A stretch of DNA of 29,188 bases, from NCBI GenBank assembly GCA_050290145.1, contig JBNKHC010000170.1, forward strand, positions 1 through 29,188, written 5' to 3'. Below are positions 7,811 through 14,552 of this stretch, in pieces. Source of the DNA: Pelagibius sp050290145. GTDB lineage: Bacteria > Pseudomonadota > Alphaproteobacteria > Kiloniellales > Kiloniellaceae. The first letter of the stretch is position 1. Every line of letters begins with the position of its first letter. The position numbers were made by a program, and so were the translations under genes. Under the pieces are notes generated by a model. It was not told where the DNA came from. It saw only the letters and a list, made by a program, of their open reading frames with translations, and searched no databases.

Positions 7811-8671
7811 ATGAGCGATCTCGATCCCCGCCTGAACGCCTTTCGCGACGATCTGGCCGACGCGCGCCTGAAGGACCGGGTGGCGGCGCCGCGCTACGTC
7901 GAAGGACGCCCCGCGGGCATCGCCCGCGGCGTGGTCGACCTGCGCCGCGCGCCCGATGCCTCTTCCGGCCTCGATACCCAGCTTCTCTTCGGGGAGCGGG
8001 TCCGGGTCTTCGACGAGGCCGACGGCTGGGCCTGGGTGCAGAGCGAGACCGACGGCTACGTCGGCTACCTGGAGGGCGCAGCCCTGGGCCCGGCGGTCGA
8101 GGCGCCGACCCATCGCCTGCGCGCCCTGCGCAGCTTCCTCTATCCGGAGCCGAACCTGAAGGCGCCGGCACTGGACTGCCTCTCCATCGCCAGCCCCGTG
8201 CAGGTGGTCGGCGAGCACGACGGCTACAGCGAGATCGCCGGCGGCGGCTGGCTCTACAGCAAACACCTGCAGCCGCTCACCGAGACCAGCCCGGACTTCG
8301 TCGCCACGGCGCTGGAGTTCCTCGGCACGCCCTACTACTGGGGCGGGCGCAGCTCCATCGGCCTCGATTGCTCGACCCTGGTGCAGCTCTCGCTGGCCTG
8401 CGCCGGCATGAACGTGCGCCGCGATTCCTACCAGCAGGCCGACACGGTCGGCGAAGCGCTTAACGGCCTGCCGGGCGAGGTCACGCTGGAACGCGGCGAC
8501 CTCGTCTACTCGCCGGGCCACGTCGCCATCATGCTGGACGCCGAACACATCGTACACGCCAACGGCTTCACCATGACGGTCGCCATCGAGCGGCTCTCGG
8601 CGCTGGAAAAGCGTGTGCTGGAGGAGACCGATGGCAAAGGCTTCACCGGCGTGCGGCGGGTCAGCCTCTGA
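7811..8671 (+). CDS. NlpC/P60 (C40) peptidase with two SH3-like domains
   Basis: A 286-residue cell-wall endopeptidase of the dipeptidyl-peptidase VI type, which cuts gamma-D-Glu-diaminopimelate bonds in stem peptides. Two bacterial SH3-like domains come first (about residues 30-95 and 100-155, each with a turn such as DGWAWVQ or DGYSEI). The C40 catalytic domain follows: Cys187 in GLDCSTLVQ, His237 in SPGHVAIM and His249 in HANGF form the triad. FLGTPYYWGGRSS is the usual entry to the fold. No signal peptide is seen, so like other members it may recycle muropeptides in the cytoplasm. It is transcribed after the exporter gene with a 73-base gap. The start has only a weak ribosome-binding site but begins the conserved N-terminus. 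Confidence 0.92.
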   Translation: MSDLDPRLNAFRDDLADARLKDRVAAPRYVEGRPAGIARGVVDLRRAPDASSGLDTQLLFGERVRVFDEADGWAWVQSETDGYVGYLEGAALGPAVEAPTHRLRALRSFLYPEPNLKAPALDCLSIASPVQVVGEHDGYSEIAGGGWLYSKHLQPLTETSPDFVATALEFLGTPYYWGGRSSIGLDCSTLVQLSLACAGMNVRRDSYQQADTVGEALNGLPGEVTLERGDLVYSPGHVAIMLDAEHIVHANGFTMTVAIERLSALEKRVLEETDGKGFTGVRRVSL

Positions 8672-8762
8672 GCAGGACCCTGCGCCGGCGAATGCGGTTG
8701 GACATTAGGTGCACGGGCGCCGGTCAGGCCGGAAGTTCCCTCTGGCTGGAGACTGTGCAGGC

Positions 8763-10067
8763 TTAAGCCCGCGGTTCGGGCGCCAGGCTCTGCAGCGGCC
8801 AGCGGACCGAGACGGTTGTGCCCTCACCCAGGGTGCTGTCCACCGACAATGTGCCGCCCAGCAGTTCGACCAGCTTGGTGCAAATGTAGAAACCGAGGCC
8901 GGTTCCCCGTTCGCCGCGCAGCGCCGTGGCGCTGCCATCGGCCAGGAAAGGCTCGCCGATCTTGGCGACGAGTTCCGCCGGCATGCCGATGCCGTTATCG
9001 GCCACCGAAAATTCCAGGCGCTCGTCCTCCAGCAGGCGCCACCGCAGGTCGATGGAGCCTCCGCCGTTCGTGTGCTTGCAGGCGTTGGAGACAAGGTTGT
9101 TCATGATCTGAATCAGCGCGCGCCGGTCGGTGATGATCGTCGGAACGCCGTCGGACGAAGGCGTGACACTGATCCGCAGATCCTTGTCCCGGGAGATCGG
9201 GGTGAAGGTCGCCAGCACTTCTTGCGTCAGCTCGATCGGATCGAAGCGTTCAGGACTCAAGCTGTACTTGCCGCTGTCGAGCTTCGCGGTATCCAGGATG
9301 TCGTTGACGATGGACAGCAGCAGTTGTCCGCTCTTGTGGATGTTGCCCAGGTATCCCCGGTAGGTCTCGTTCTCGAGGGGACCACTGACTTCACCGAGAA
9401 TCATCTCCGAGAAGCCGAGGATCGCATTGAGCGGCGTCCTCAGGTCGTGGCTGATGTTGGCCAGGAACTCGGACTTGCTCCGCGCCGCGGCCTCAGCCTG
9501 CTCCTTGGCCGCGCGTAAAATCTCTTCCTTGTGCTTGATCTCCGTGACGTCGACCTGGACGCTGACGAAGCCGCCGCCGCTCATGCGCCGATCGGTGGTC
9601 TTCAGCCAGCGGCCGTCCTTGAGCTGGACGATGAAGGAGCCTTCCAGCTTGCGCCGGTATTCGGCCTTGCGCTGCAGATAGGCATCGCCGCCGCCGTATT
9701 CGTCGCCGACGACCACGTGGCCCCGGGCGACATCGAGCTTTCCCAGCTCTGCGAAATGAACGCCCGGCCGCGCTTCCTCTTCGCTGTAGCCGTAGAGTTC
9801 CCGGAAGTTGCGGTTGCAGGTGACGAGGCGGCCGTCTGCGTCGTAGATCACGATCGCCTCAGAGACGGCTTCCAGCGCCTCTGCGAAAACCGCGCCATCG
9901 CGGGCCAGGTCGAGTTGCTTGCGCAAGGCATGGCATTCGGCGCGCAGGTCTTCCGTCTTGCGCTCGCCGGCCCCGCGCCCATCGACTTCGCCGCGGTCCT
10001 TCCGACTATCGTCGACGTCAGCCTGAACGCCCGCGCCGGAAATCCCATGCGAAGTGGATACCGCCAT
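8763..10067 (-). CDS. Soluble PAS-domain hybrid-less sensor histidine kinase
   Basis: A 434-residue histidine kinase with no membrane segment. Residues ~38-60 look coiled-coil, followed by a PAS domain (~60-175; EAIVIYDADGRLVTCNRNFRELYGY). A short helical linker and the phosphoacceptor His207 in NISHDLRTPLNAILGFS come next. The ATPase lobe has its N box at NNLVSNACKH (323-332), G1 at DNGIGMP (357-363) and G2 at RGTGLGF (387-393). It senses a cytoplasmic signal through the PAS pocket; flavin or heme ligands cannot be told from sequence. No response regulator is next to it, so it is an orphan kinase whose partner lies elsewhere. The N-terminal 35 residues are charged and low in complexity. The start is ATG with only a weak GGC-type ribosome site. 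Confidence 0.93.
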   Translation of the reverse strand: MAVSTSHGISGAGVQADVDDSRKDRGEVDGRGAGERKTEDLRAECHALRKQLDLARDGAVFAEALEAVSEAIVIYDADGRLVTCNRNFRELYGYSEEEARPGVHFAELGKLDVARGHVVVGDEYGGGDAYLQRKAEYRRKLEGSFIVQLKDGRWLKTTDRRMSGGGFVSVQVDVTEIKHKEEILRAAKEQAEAAARSKSEFLANISHDLRTPLNAILGFSEMILGEVSGPLENETYRGYLGNIHKSGQLLLSIVNDILDTAKLDSGKYSLSPERFDPIELTQEVLATFTPISRDKDLRISVTPSSDGVPTIITDRRALIQIMNNLVSNACKHTNGGGSIDLRWRLLEDERLEFSVADNGIGMPAELVAKIGEPFLADGSATALRGERGTGLGFYICTKLVELLGGTLSVDSTLGEGTTVSVRWPLQSLAPEPRA

Positions 10068-10166
10068 ACGCCGAGCCGCTGCCCTCTTGCTGTTTGTCTC
10101 GATGGCCGGTCACCGCCAATTTCGGCAAGATTCACATACAATAGATGCAGATTAGCGGTGAAGGAA

Positions 10167-10177
10167 CGGTTAAACCG
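10167..10177. promoter_or_regulatory. Palindrome upstream of the histidine kinase
   Basis: CGGTT-A-AACCG is an 11-base near-perfect palindrome about 100 bases upstream of the kinase start, in the AT-richer gap between two leftward genes. It could be a regulator site. I saw no firm promoter beside it. Confidence 0.25.
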
Positions 10178-10265
10178 AACCTCCCGGAGGCTTGCCGATT
10201 ACCACCCTGAAGCGAGATTTTCCGGCCCTTCGTGCCGGAGATTCACCAGGGCAAGGGAAAGCCAT

Positions 10266-10580
10266 CTATTGCGCCGGGGGCGGCGGGCCGCTGCCGCCGC
10301 CCACCTGGGCCTGGCAAAGCGCCTCGGCACGGCCCTTGAACAGCTCGGCTTGCTGGGCGTTGATGGTGCCCGAGGCCAGCATGGCGTCGATGTCCTTCGC
10401 CCGCTCGGCAAAGCACAGCGCCACCGGGTCGTCGGGATCCGCGGCCGCTTCTTCCGGTGGGAAGAGGTCGTCGCGATGCATGAAGGCCAGTGCCGCGGCC
10501 ATCAGCAGCGCCACGGCAACGGCCAGGAGCCGGGCGACCGGCCGGTCCAGAAATGAGACCTCTTGAGGCGAGTCCGTCAT
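10266..10580 (-). CDS. Small single-pass membrane protein, unknown function
   Basis: A 104-residue protein I do not recognise. It begins MTDSPQEVSFLDRP, then has one hydrophobic helix (about residues 14-34, RLLAVAVALLMAAALAF). An acidic stretch (PPEEAAADPDDP) follows, then a short helical region with two cysteines (VALCFAER and EALCQAQ) that could form a disulfide, and the tail GGGSGPPPPAQ. The second half would face the periplasm. The frame is open further upstream, but ATG 10580 is preferred because it gives a clean N-terminus before the helix. It is divergent from moaA and shares with it an intergenic region containing a long perfect palindrome. Confidence 0.7.
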   Translation of the reverse strand: MTDSPQEVSFLDRPVARLLAVAVALLMAAALAFMHRDDLFPPEEAAADPDDPVALCFAERAKDIDAMLASGTINAQQAELFKGRAEALCQAQVGGGSGPPPPAQ

Positions 10581-10680
10581 GGGGTCAGAGGCTAGTGTGC
10601 CCCCGGCCCGGCGGCAACAGGAGAAAACCGCGCCCTCGCGTCGCAAATCCCCGAAAATCCTGGGGCTTTTCAAGGCCATA

Positions 10681-10701
10681 GCCCCTAGAGATTCTAGGGG
10701 C
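10681..10701. promoter_or_regulatory. Perfect 9-bp-arm palindrome in the divergent moaA region
   Basis: GCCCCTAGA-GAT-TCTAGGGGC is a perfect inverted repeat with a three-base centre. It lies 100 bases from the leftward gene start and 115 from moaA, so it could be an operator for either. It has no T-tract and no gene ends at it, so a terminator role is unlikely. Confidence 0.5.
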
Positions 10702-10717
10702 GAAATGGCGCGTGGGT

Positions 10718-10791
10718 GTTCCTATACTGGCCCGGTTCCTATATAGCTAGGACGCAAGAACGGACGGTCCCCGCACAGCGAGCAGGGGGCC
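10718..10791 (+). promoter_or_regulatory. moaA promoter/leader region with direct repeat and hairpin
   Basis: GTTCCTATA occurs at 10718-10726 and again at 10735-10743, 17 bases apart. The first contains TATACT (10724-10729), a good -10 hexamer, but no good -35 is seen. A leader hairpin follows: GGTCCCC (10766-10772) pairs with GGGGGCC (10785-10791) around a 12-base loop. It does not resemble the molybdenum-cofactor riboswitch as I know it. GGGAG precedes the moaA start. Confidence 0.4.
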
Positions 10792-10815
10792 GAGTAATGG
10801 GTTGGGAGACTCCTG

Positions 10816-11814
10816 ATGGCCGAGATGATCGATCCCTACGGCAGGGCGATCACCTACCTGCGTGTTTCGGTGACGGACCGCTGCGACTTCCGCTGCAATT
10901 ACTGCATGGCGGAAGACATGACCTTCCTGCCGAAGGCTGAGATCCTGACCCTGGAAGAGTTGGACCGCGTCTGCAGCACCTTCGTGCGCCAGGGCGTGAA
11001 GAAGCTGCGCATGACCGGCGGCGAGCCGCTGGTGCGCCGCGACATCATGAAGCTCTTCCACTCCCTCTCCCGCCACCTCGACAGCGGCGCCTTGGAGGAG
11101 CTGACGCTCACCACCAACGGCAGCCAGCTCGCCCGCTTCGCGCACGAACTGGCGGACTGTGGCGTCAGGCGGGTGAACGTCTCGCTCGATACCCTGGACC
11201 CGGACAAATTCACCGCCATCACCCGCTGGGGCAAGCTCGACAAGGTCATGGCCGGCCTGGACGCGGCCAGGGACGCGGGCCTGGGAATCAAGATCAACGC
11301 CGTGGCGCTGAAGGGTGTGAACGACGACGAAGTCGACCGCCTGGTCGCCTGGTGCGGCGACGAGGGCTTCGATCTCACCTTCATCGAAGTCATGCCCATG
11401 GGCGACATCGGCGAGCAGCGCATCGACCAGTACTGGCCGCTCTCCATGCTGCGCGCGCAGCTGGCCGAGAAGTGGACGTTGGAGGAGATCGACTACCGCA
11501 CCGGCGGCCCGGCGCGCTACATGCGCGTGAAGGAGACCGGCGGGCGCCTGGGCTTCATCACGCCGATGACCCACAACTTCTGTGAAAGCTGCAACCGGGT
11601 GCGCCTGACCTGCACCGGCATGCTCTACATGTGCCTGGGCCAGGAGGACGCCGCCGACCTGCGCGAACCGCTGCGCATGGCCGAGGACGACGGCCCGCTG
11701 GAGCAGGCGATCGCGGAGGCCATCGGCCGCAAGCCCAAGGGCCACGATTTCATTATCGACCGCCGCCGCAGGCAGCCCGCCGTCTCCCGCCACATGAGCG
11801 TCACCGGCGGCTGA
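10816..11814 (+). CDS. moaA: GTP 3',8-cyclase MoaA (molybdenum cofactor biosynthesis)
   Basis: A radical SAM enzyme that turns GTP into 3',8-cyclo-GTP, the first step of molybdopterin synthesis. It has 332 residues, the usual length. The N-terminal SAM cluster is Cys23/27/30 in CDFRCNYC. MTGGEPL and TTNGSQL are the SAM- and substrate-side motifs. The second, GTP-binding [4Fe-4S] cluster is Cys256/259 in CESCNRVRL plus Cys273. The protein ends in the essential Gly-Gly (VTGG). The start is ATG 10816 with GGGAG eight bases upstream. No other mo-genes are in the window, so moaA is unlinked here. The multi-ferredoxin protein at 4892 is of a type linked to molybdenum formate dehydrogenases, which gives a loose shared theme. 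Confidence 0.97.
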   Translation: MAEMIDPYGRAITYLRVSVTDRCDFRCNYCMAEDMTFLPKAEILTLEELDRVCSTFVRQGVKKLRMTGGEPLVRRDIMKLFHSLSRHLDSGALEELTLTTNGSQLARFAHELADCGVRRVNVSLDTLDPDKFTAITRWGKLDKVMAGLDAARDAGLGIKINAVALKGVNDDEVDRLVAWCGDEGFDLTFIEVMPMGDIGEQRIDQYWPLSMLRAQLAEKWTLEEIDYRTGGPARYMRVKETGGRLGFITPMTHNFCESCNRVRLTCTGMLYMCLGQEDAADLREPLRMAEDDGPLEQAIAEAIGRKPKGHDFIIDRRRRQPAVSRHMSVTGG

Positions 11815-11821
11815 ACAGCTC

Positions 11822-12271
11822 TCAGAATACCAGCTTGAAGCCTTCGTGGGTCGCTTCGAAACCGAGCGATTCGTAGAAGCGGTGGCTGTCCTTGCGGGTC
11901 TTGTTCATGGTCAGCTGCACCAGCCCGCAGCCGCGCCGTCGGCACTCCCCGATCGCCCAGTCGATCATCAGGTGGCCGAGGCCCTGGCCACGGCGTGACG
12001 AAGCGATGCGCACGCTCTCGATCTGGCCGCGCCACATGCCCTTCAGCGACAGGCCGGGAATGAAGCTGAGCTGCAGGCAGCCGGCCACCTCGCCGCCGTC
12101 GTCGACCACCGCCAGGAACTGGTTGGGGTCGGCGGCAATGGCGGCGAAGGCCTCGCCGTAGCAGGGGTCGCCGGGCGCCTCGCGGGTCTTGCCCAGGTCG
12201 TCGTCGGCCAGCAGCGCGACGATGGCCGCGACGTCTTCGGCCGTGGCGCGGCGAATCGCGGGTTCGGCCAT
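11822..12271 (-). CDS. GNAT-family N-acetyltransferase
   Basis: A 149-residue acetyl-CoA-dependent acyltransferase. It opens with IRRATAEDVAAIVALLADDDLG, where residues such as DDDLG are typical of a small GNAT clade. Strand 4 is GCLQLSFIPGLS, motif A is RRGQGLGHLMIDWA (the Q-x-x-G-x-G acetyl-CoA loop), and SHRFYESLGFE is the motif B end. Substrate is unknown; the nearest familiar relatives are generic amine acetyltransferases. It starts five bases after the stop of the upstream exported protein gene, so the two form an operon. Its stop lies only eight bases from that of the convergent moaA, with no room for a separate terminator. Confidence 0.92.
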   Translation of the reverse strand: MAEPAIRRATAEDVAAIVALLADDDLGKTREAPGDPCYGEAFAAIAADPNQFLAVVDDGGEVAGCLQLSFIPGLSLKGMWRGQIESVRIASSRRGQGLGHLMIDWAIGECRRRGCGLVQLTMNKTRKDSHRFYESLGFEATHEGFKLVF

Positions 12272-12276
12272 AACCG

Positions 12277-12765
12277 CTACTGGATTTCGATCTGGTGGGC
12301 GAAGTCGCGCCCGTTGGAGATGGTGATCTGCGTGAAGCCGAGCATCTTTGCCAGGTCGAAGAAGGTGAAGAAGTCCTCCACGCCCAGCTGCGCGAAGACC
12401 GGCAGCAGGCGCGCCACCGCGGTCATCTGGGCGAAGATCGCGCGGGCGCGGTAGATGGTGTCGATGCGTCCGTCTTCCAGCGCCACGATGATCAGCTTCT
12501 CGGCGTCGGAGCCCTTGGCGAAGATCGCCGCCTGGGGCGGATAGGGCGCCTTGTTCTGCTCGTTGGTGATGCCGGTGACGAAGGCGATACGCGCCTTGCG
12601 CGACGCTTCCGGGCTGGTGAAGGAGCGCGCCTTGTAGACCTCCGAAGAAGTCAGCTTCGGATAATAGAAACCTTCGTGGCGGTCTTCCGCCCGAGCCCCT
12701 GCCGCCGTGCTCAGAACGACGGCCATCGCCAGCGCCGGCAGCGCCCGCCGAAACCAATTTCCCAT
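12277..12765 (-). CDS. Exported protein of unknown function
   Basis: A 162-residue protein with a clear Sec signal (MGNWFRRALPALAMAVV, cleavage near GARA|ED, about residue 26). The mature part begins RHEGFYYPKLTSSEVYKARS and contains alternating strands and helices: ARIAFVTGITNEQ, KLIIVALEDGRIDTIYRARAI, FFTFFDLAKMLGFTQITIS. The layout suggests an alpha/beta fold, perhaps DsrE-like, but I cannot name the family. Mature cysteines are absent. The start has GGGAGG six bases upstream. A longer open frame extends through the 15-bp tandem repeats upstream but is not a credible N-terminus. It is translationally close to the GNAT gene. Confidence 0.8.
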   Translation of the reverse strand: MGNWFRRALPALAMAVVLSTAAGARAEDRHEGFYYPKLTSSEVYKARSFTSPEASRKARIAFVTGITNEQNKAPYPPQAAIFAKGSDAEKLIIVALEDGRIDTIYRARAIFAQMTAVARLLPVFAQLGVEDFFTFFDLAKMLGFTQITISNGRDFAHQIEIQ

Positions 12766-12777
12766 GCCAACCTCCCA

Positions 12778-12822
12778 GTAACCCTTTGCCCGGTAACCCT
12801 GTGCCCGGTAACCCTGTGCGGT
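12778..12822. repeat. 15-bp tandem repeat, three units
   Basis: Three head-to-tail units of GTAACCCTKTGCCCG: 12778-12792, 12793-12807 and 12808-12822. The second matches the first at 14 of 15 positions and the third diverges only at its end. They lie just upstream of the exported protein gene's ribosome site and may be a slippage-prone spacer or binding-site array. Confidence 0.85.
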
Positions 12823-12839
12823 CCGGCCCCGCCGGACCG
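12819..12839. promoter_or_regulatory. Strong GC-rich hairpin between divergent genes
   Basis: CGGTCCGGC-CCC-GCCGGACCG is a perfect nine-base-pair stem with a three-base loop, overlapping the end of the tandem repeat. A second small palindrome, CCGCAG-C-CTGCGG, follows within a few bases. Both lie in the divergent region between the exported protein gene and nadK. A candidate -10 (TATACT, 12933-12938) for nadK lies further on, with no clear -35. Confidence 0.5.
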
Positions 12840-13039
12840 GACCGCAGCCTGCGGCAGGCCCCCGCGTTTGGCAAGACGCTTGGCCCCTGCCGCCCCGGCG
12901 CGCGCGCCCCTGGCGCCGGGCGGCGAGGACGCTATACTCGCGGCGCGGCCCGGTTGTGCCGAGTCGCGCCGAGTTCCATGGAATGGCCGTGACCTGCAGG
13001 GCGGGCCGCGAGAGAACAGGACCAAGGGCCCGCAGCGCC

Positions 13040-13807
13040 ATGAGCCGTCGAAGTTTCGCGCTGGTCGCCAGCGACACAACGGAAGCCGCGGAGGCCAAGG
13101 CGCGCCTGGAAGCGCGCTACGACACCGCCGACGTGGATAAGGCGGAGGTCATCGTCGCCCTGGGCGGCGACGGTTTCATGCTGGAGACTTTGCACCGCTT
13201 CATGGATCGCTCCGTGCCGATCTACGGCATGAACTGCGGCACCATCGGCTTCCTGATGAACCAGTTCGTCGAGGAGGGCCTGGACAAGCGCGTCGCCGCG
13301 GCCCAGCCGGTCACCCTGCACCCCTTGCGCATGCGCGCCGACACGGTGGACGGCAAGACCAGCGAGGCCCTGGCCATCAACGAGGTCTCGCTGCTGCGTG
13401 AAAGCCGCCAGGCCGCCAAGATCGGCATCTCCATCGACGGCGTGAAGCGCATGGAGGAGCTGATCTGCGACGGCGTCCTGCTGGCGACGCCGGCGGGCAG
13501 CACCGCCTACAACCTCTCCGCCCACGGCCCCATCGTGCCGATCGGGGCCCAGCTGCTGGCGCTCACCCCGATCAGCGTGTTCCGGCCGCGCCGCTGGCGC
13601 GGCGCCCTGCTGCCGGCCCGCGCCGAGGTGATCTTCGAGGTCCACGAGGCCGCCAAGCGGCCGGTCAGCGCCACCGCCGACTTCACCGAGGTCCGCGACG
13701 TGGTGCGCGTCGCCGTGCATGAAGATCAGAGCGTCGACCTCAACCTGCTGTTCGATCCCGAGCACAATCTCGAGGAACGGATCATCAAGGAACAGTTCCA
13801 GCCCTAG
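13040..13807 (+). CDS. nadK: NAD kinase
   Basis: ATP-dependent NAD+ kinase, the only route to NADP+. It has 255 residues, typical for the short alphaproteobacterial form. The catalytic GGDG is at 42-45 (Asp44), the NE pair at 114-115 in LAINEVSLL, and the glycine-rich TPAGSTAYNLSAHGP loop at 150-164. The frame is open upstream to 12956, but ATG 13040 gives the conserved RRSFALVAS opening. The ribosome site is weak. The last six codons and stop (GAACAGTTCCAGCCCTAG, 13790-13807) reappear with one change at 14397-14414. The gene is intact, but its 3' end looks like the target of an insertion that copied it. Confidence 0.96.
   Translation: MSRRSFALVASDTTEAAEAKARLEARYDTADVDKAEVIVALGGDGFMLETLHRFMDRSVPIYGMNCGTIGFLMNQFVEEGLDKRVAAAQPVTLHPLRMRADTVDGKTSEALAINEVSLLRESRQAAKIGISIDGVKRMEELICDGVLLATPAGSTAYNLSAHGPIVPIGAQLLALTPISVFRPRRWRGALLPARAEVIFEVHEAAKRPVSATADFTEVRDVVRVAVHEDQSVDLNLLFDPEHNLEERIIKEQFQP
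13790..13807 (+). repeat. Left direct repeat (3' end of nadK), att-like
   Basis: Eighteen bases, GAACAGTTCCAGCCCTAG, encoding the end of nadK. They match 14397-14414 at 17 of 18 positions. The core GAAC-A-GTTC is an inverted repeat around a single base. In the right copy that base is T, so the two nine-base cores are reverse complements of each other. A CAAG tetramer also precedes both copies, with one extra A on the right. Confidence 0.85.
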
Positions 13808-14396
13808 GCATTGCCCACAACTCTCGCGCTTGCTCTCCGAAAGCAGCAACAAGAGCTGCGCATCATTTTTTGCCCTACACTGCAAAGACTGATAGAGGCC
13901 AGGAGGGATAGTTACGCGACCGAAGTCAACAGGAGGGAGGTATGCCTGAAATAAAATCCGAGAATGTCGAGCTTTTTCGCATTCATACGATGCTTCTCAA
14001 TTCCGAACGAACGACAATCTGGCAAAGATTCAATGCGTTCCTAGTTGCGAATACTGTGACCTTGGCATTTCTCAAGGGCCACCCTTTGTTGCTCCCGATT
14101 GCCGGACTGGTTCTGAGCGGAGGCTGGCTTGTCATTCATCTCGCCGGCTACAAGCTTTTTCATGATCAATTGAAAACCATGTCCACCAGGTTCCAGTTTG
14201 ACCCTATGCCGGGGTCTCCTTGGTATGGGCAGACGGATGTCCCGAAGCCGACAATTGATTGGATACGTAGCTGCTCCATCGGCCTTATATTGGGTTTTAT
14301 GGCTGTGCACATCTATTTGCTGATCGCTGCTCTCTGCGAGTCTCAACGAGTTTCATAACCGAGCCCATAGTGAGAACTTCTGGCACCCTGACAAGA
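13808..14396 (+). mobile_element. Candidate minimal integrated element at the nadK 3' end
   Basis: A 589-base segment between two copies of an 18-base direct repeat. By hand count it is about 49 percent G+C over 13861-14396, against well over 60 percent in the flanking genes. It holds one gene, with the strongest Shine-Dalgarno sequence in the window, and no recombinase, so if mobile it must be moved in trans or be a decayed remnant. Whether it ever moved as a unit is inference; the repeat and the composition step are observed. Confidence 0.55.
13942..14358 (+). CDS. Small three-helix membrane protein in the low-GC insert
   Basis: A 138-residue protein with an N-terminal polar helix (IKSENVELFRIHTMLL, then NSERTTIWQRFNAFL) followed by hydrophobic helices at about 31-45, 49-68 and 109-131. 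The W-x-R-x-N-x-F-L entry to the first helix and the broken hairpin of helices recall the RipA-like and SLATT-like membrane protein families. Some SLATT-type proteins are proposed defence effectors. That resemblance is from memory and is not certain. AGGAGG lies five bases upstream of the ATG. Codon use is clearly less GC-biased than nadK or the LysR gene nearby, so recent transfer is likely. It is alone, with no partner gene. Confidence 0.8.
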   Translation: MPEIKSENVELFRIHTMLLNSERTTIWQRFNAFLVANTVTLAFLKGHPLLLPIAGLVLSGGWLVIHLAGYKLFHDQLKTMSTRFQFDPMPGSPWYGQTDVPKPTIDWIRSCSIGLILGFMAVHIYLLIAALCESQRVS

Positions 14397-14414
14397 GAAC
14401 TGTTCCAGCCCTAG
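14397..14414 (+). repeat. Right direct repeat of the nadK 3' end
   Basis: GAACTGTTCCAGCCCTAG, the second copy of the last 18 bases of nadK, with T in place of A at the centre. It is followed at 14416-14427 by the perfect palindrome GCCTTCGAAGGC, then by high-GC sequence. That palindrome may once have been the nadK transcript end. Confidence 0.85.
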
Positions 14415-14415
14415 A

Positions 14416-14427
14416 GCCTTCGAAGGC
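14416..14427. promoter_or_regulatory. Perfect 12-bp palindrome after the right repeat
   Basis: GCCTTCGAAGGC lies two bases beyond the right copy of the nadK end. GC-rich hairpins such as CCCGGA-AGC-TCCGGG follow within 35 bases. Together these could be the original 3' region of nadK, now displaced by the insert. The rest of 14428-14552 shows no gene. Confidence 0.4.
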
Positions 14428-14552
14428 AGAAAATTGGCGGCCCGACGCTCCCGGAAGCTCCGGGGGGCGAAGTCTTCGGGCACGGCGAGCCGCCGAGGGA
14501 AGGTTGCTGCTGAGGGGGAACGGGGCCCGGCCGGACCCCGCAGGGGCCGCTG

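Noticed and set aside
10702..10815. Molybdenum-cofactor riboswitch before moaA
   Set aside because: The leader has one moderate hairpin but none of the conserved segments I know from that RNA class.
12778..12822. CRISPR-like repeat array
   Set aside because: The units are contiguous 15-mers with no spacers and no cas genes are present.
12766..13098. N-terminal extension of the exported protein through the tandem repeats
   Set aside because: The extension would place the signal peptide internally and translate the tandem repeat; the ribosome site precedes 12765.
13808..14396. Integron cassette with an attC site or an insertion sequence
   Set aside because: No long imperfect palindrome of attC form at the ends, no terminal inverted repeats and no transposase. 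The flanking direct repeat matches a gene end, not a short target duplication.
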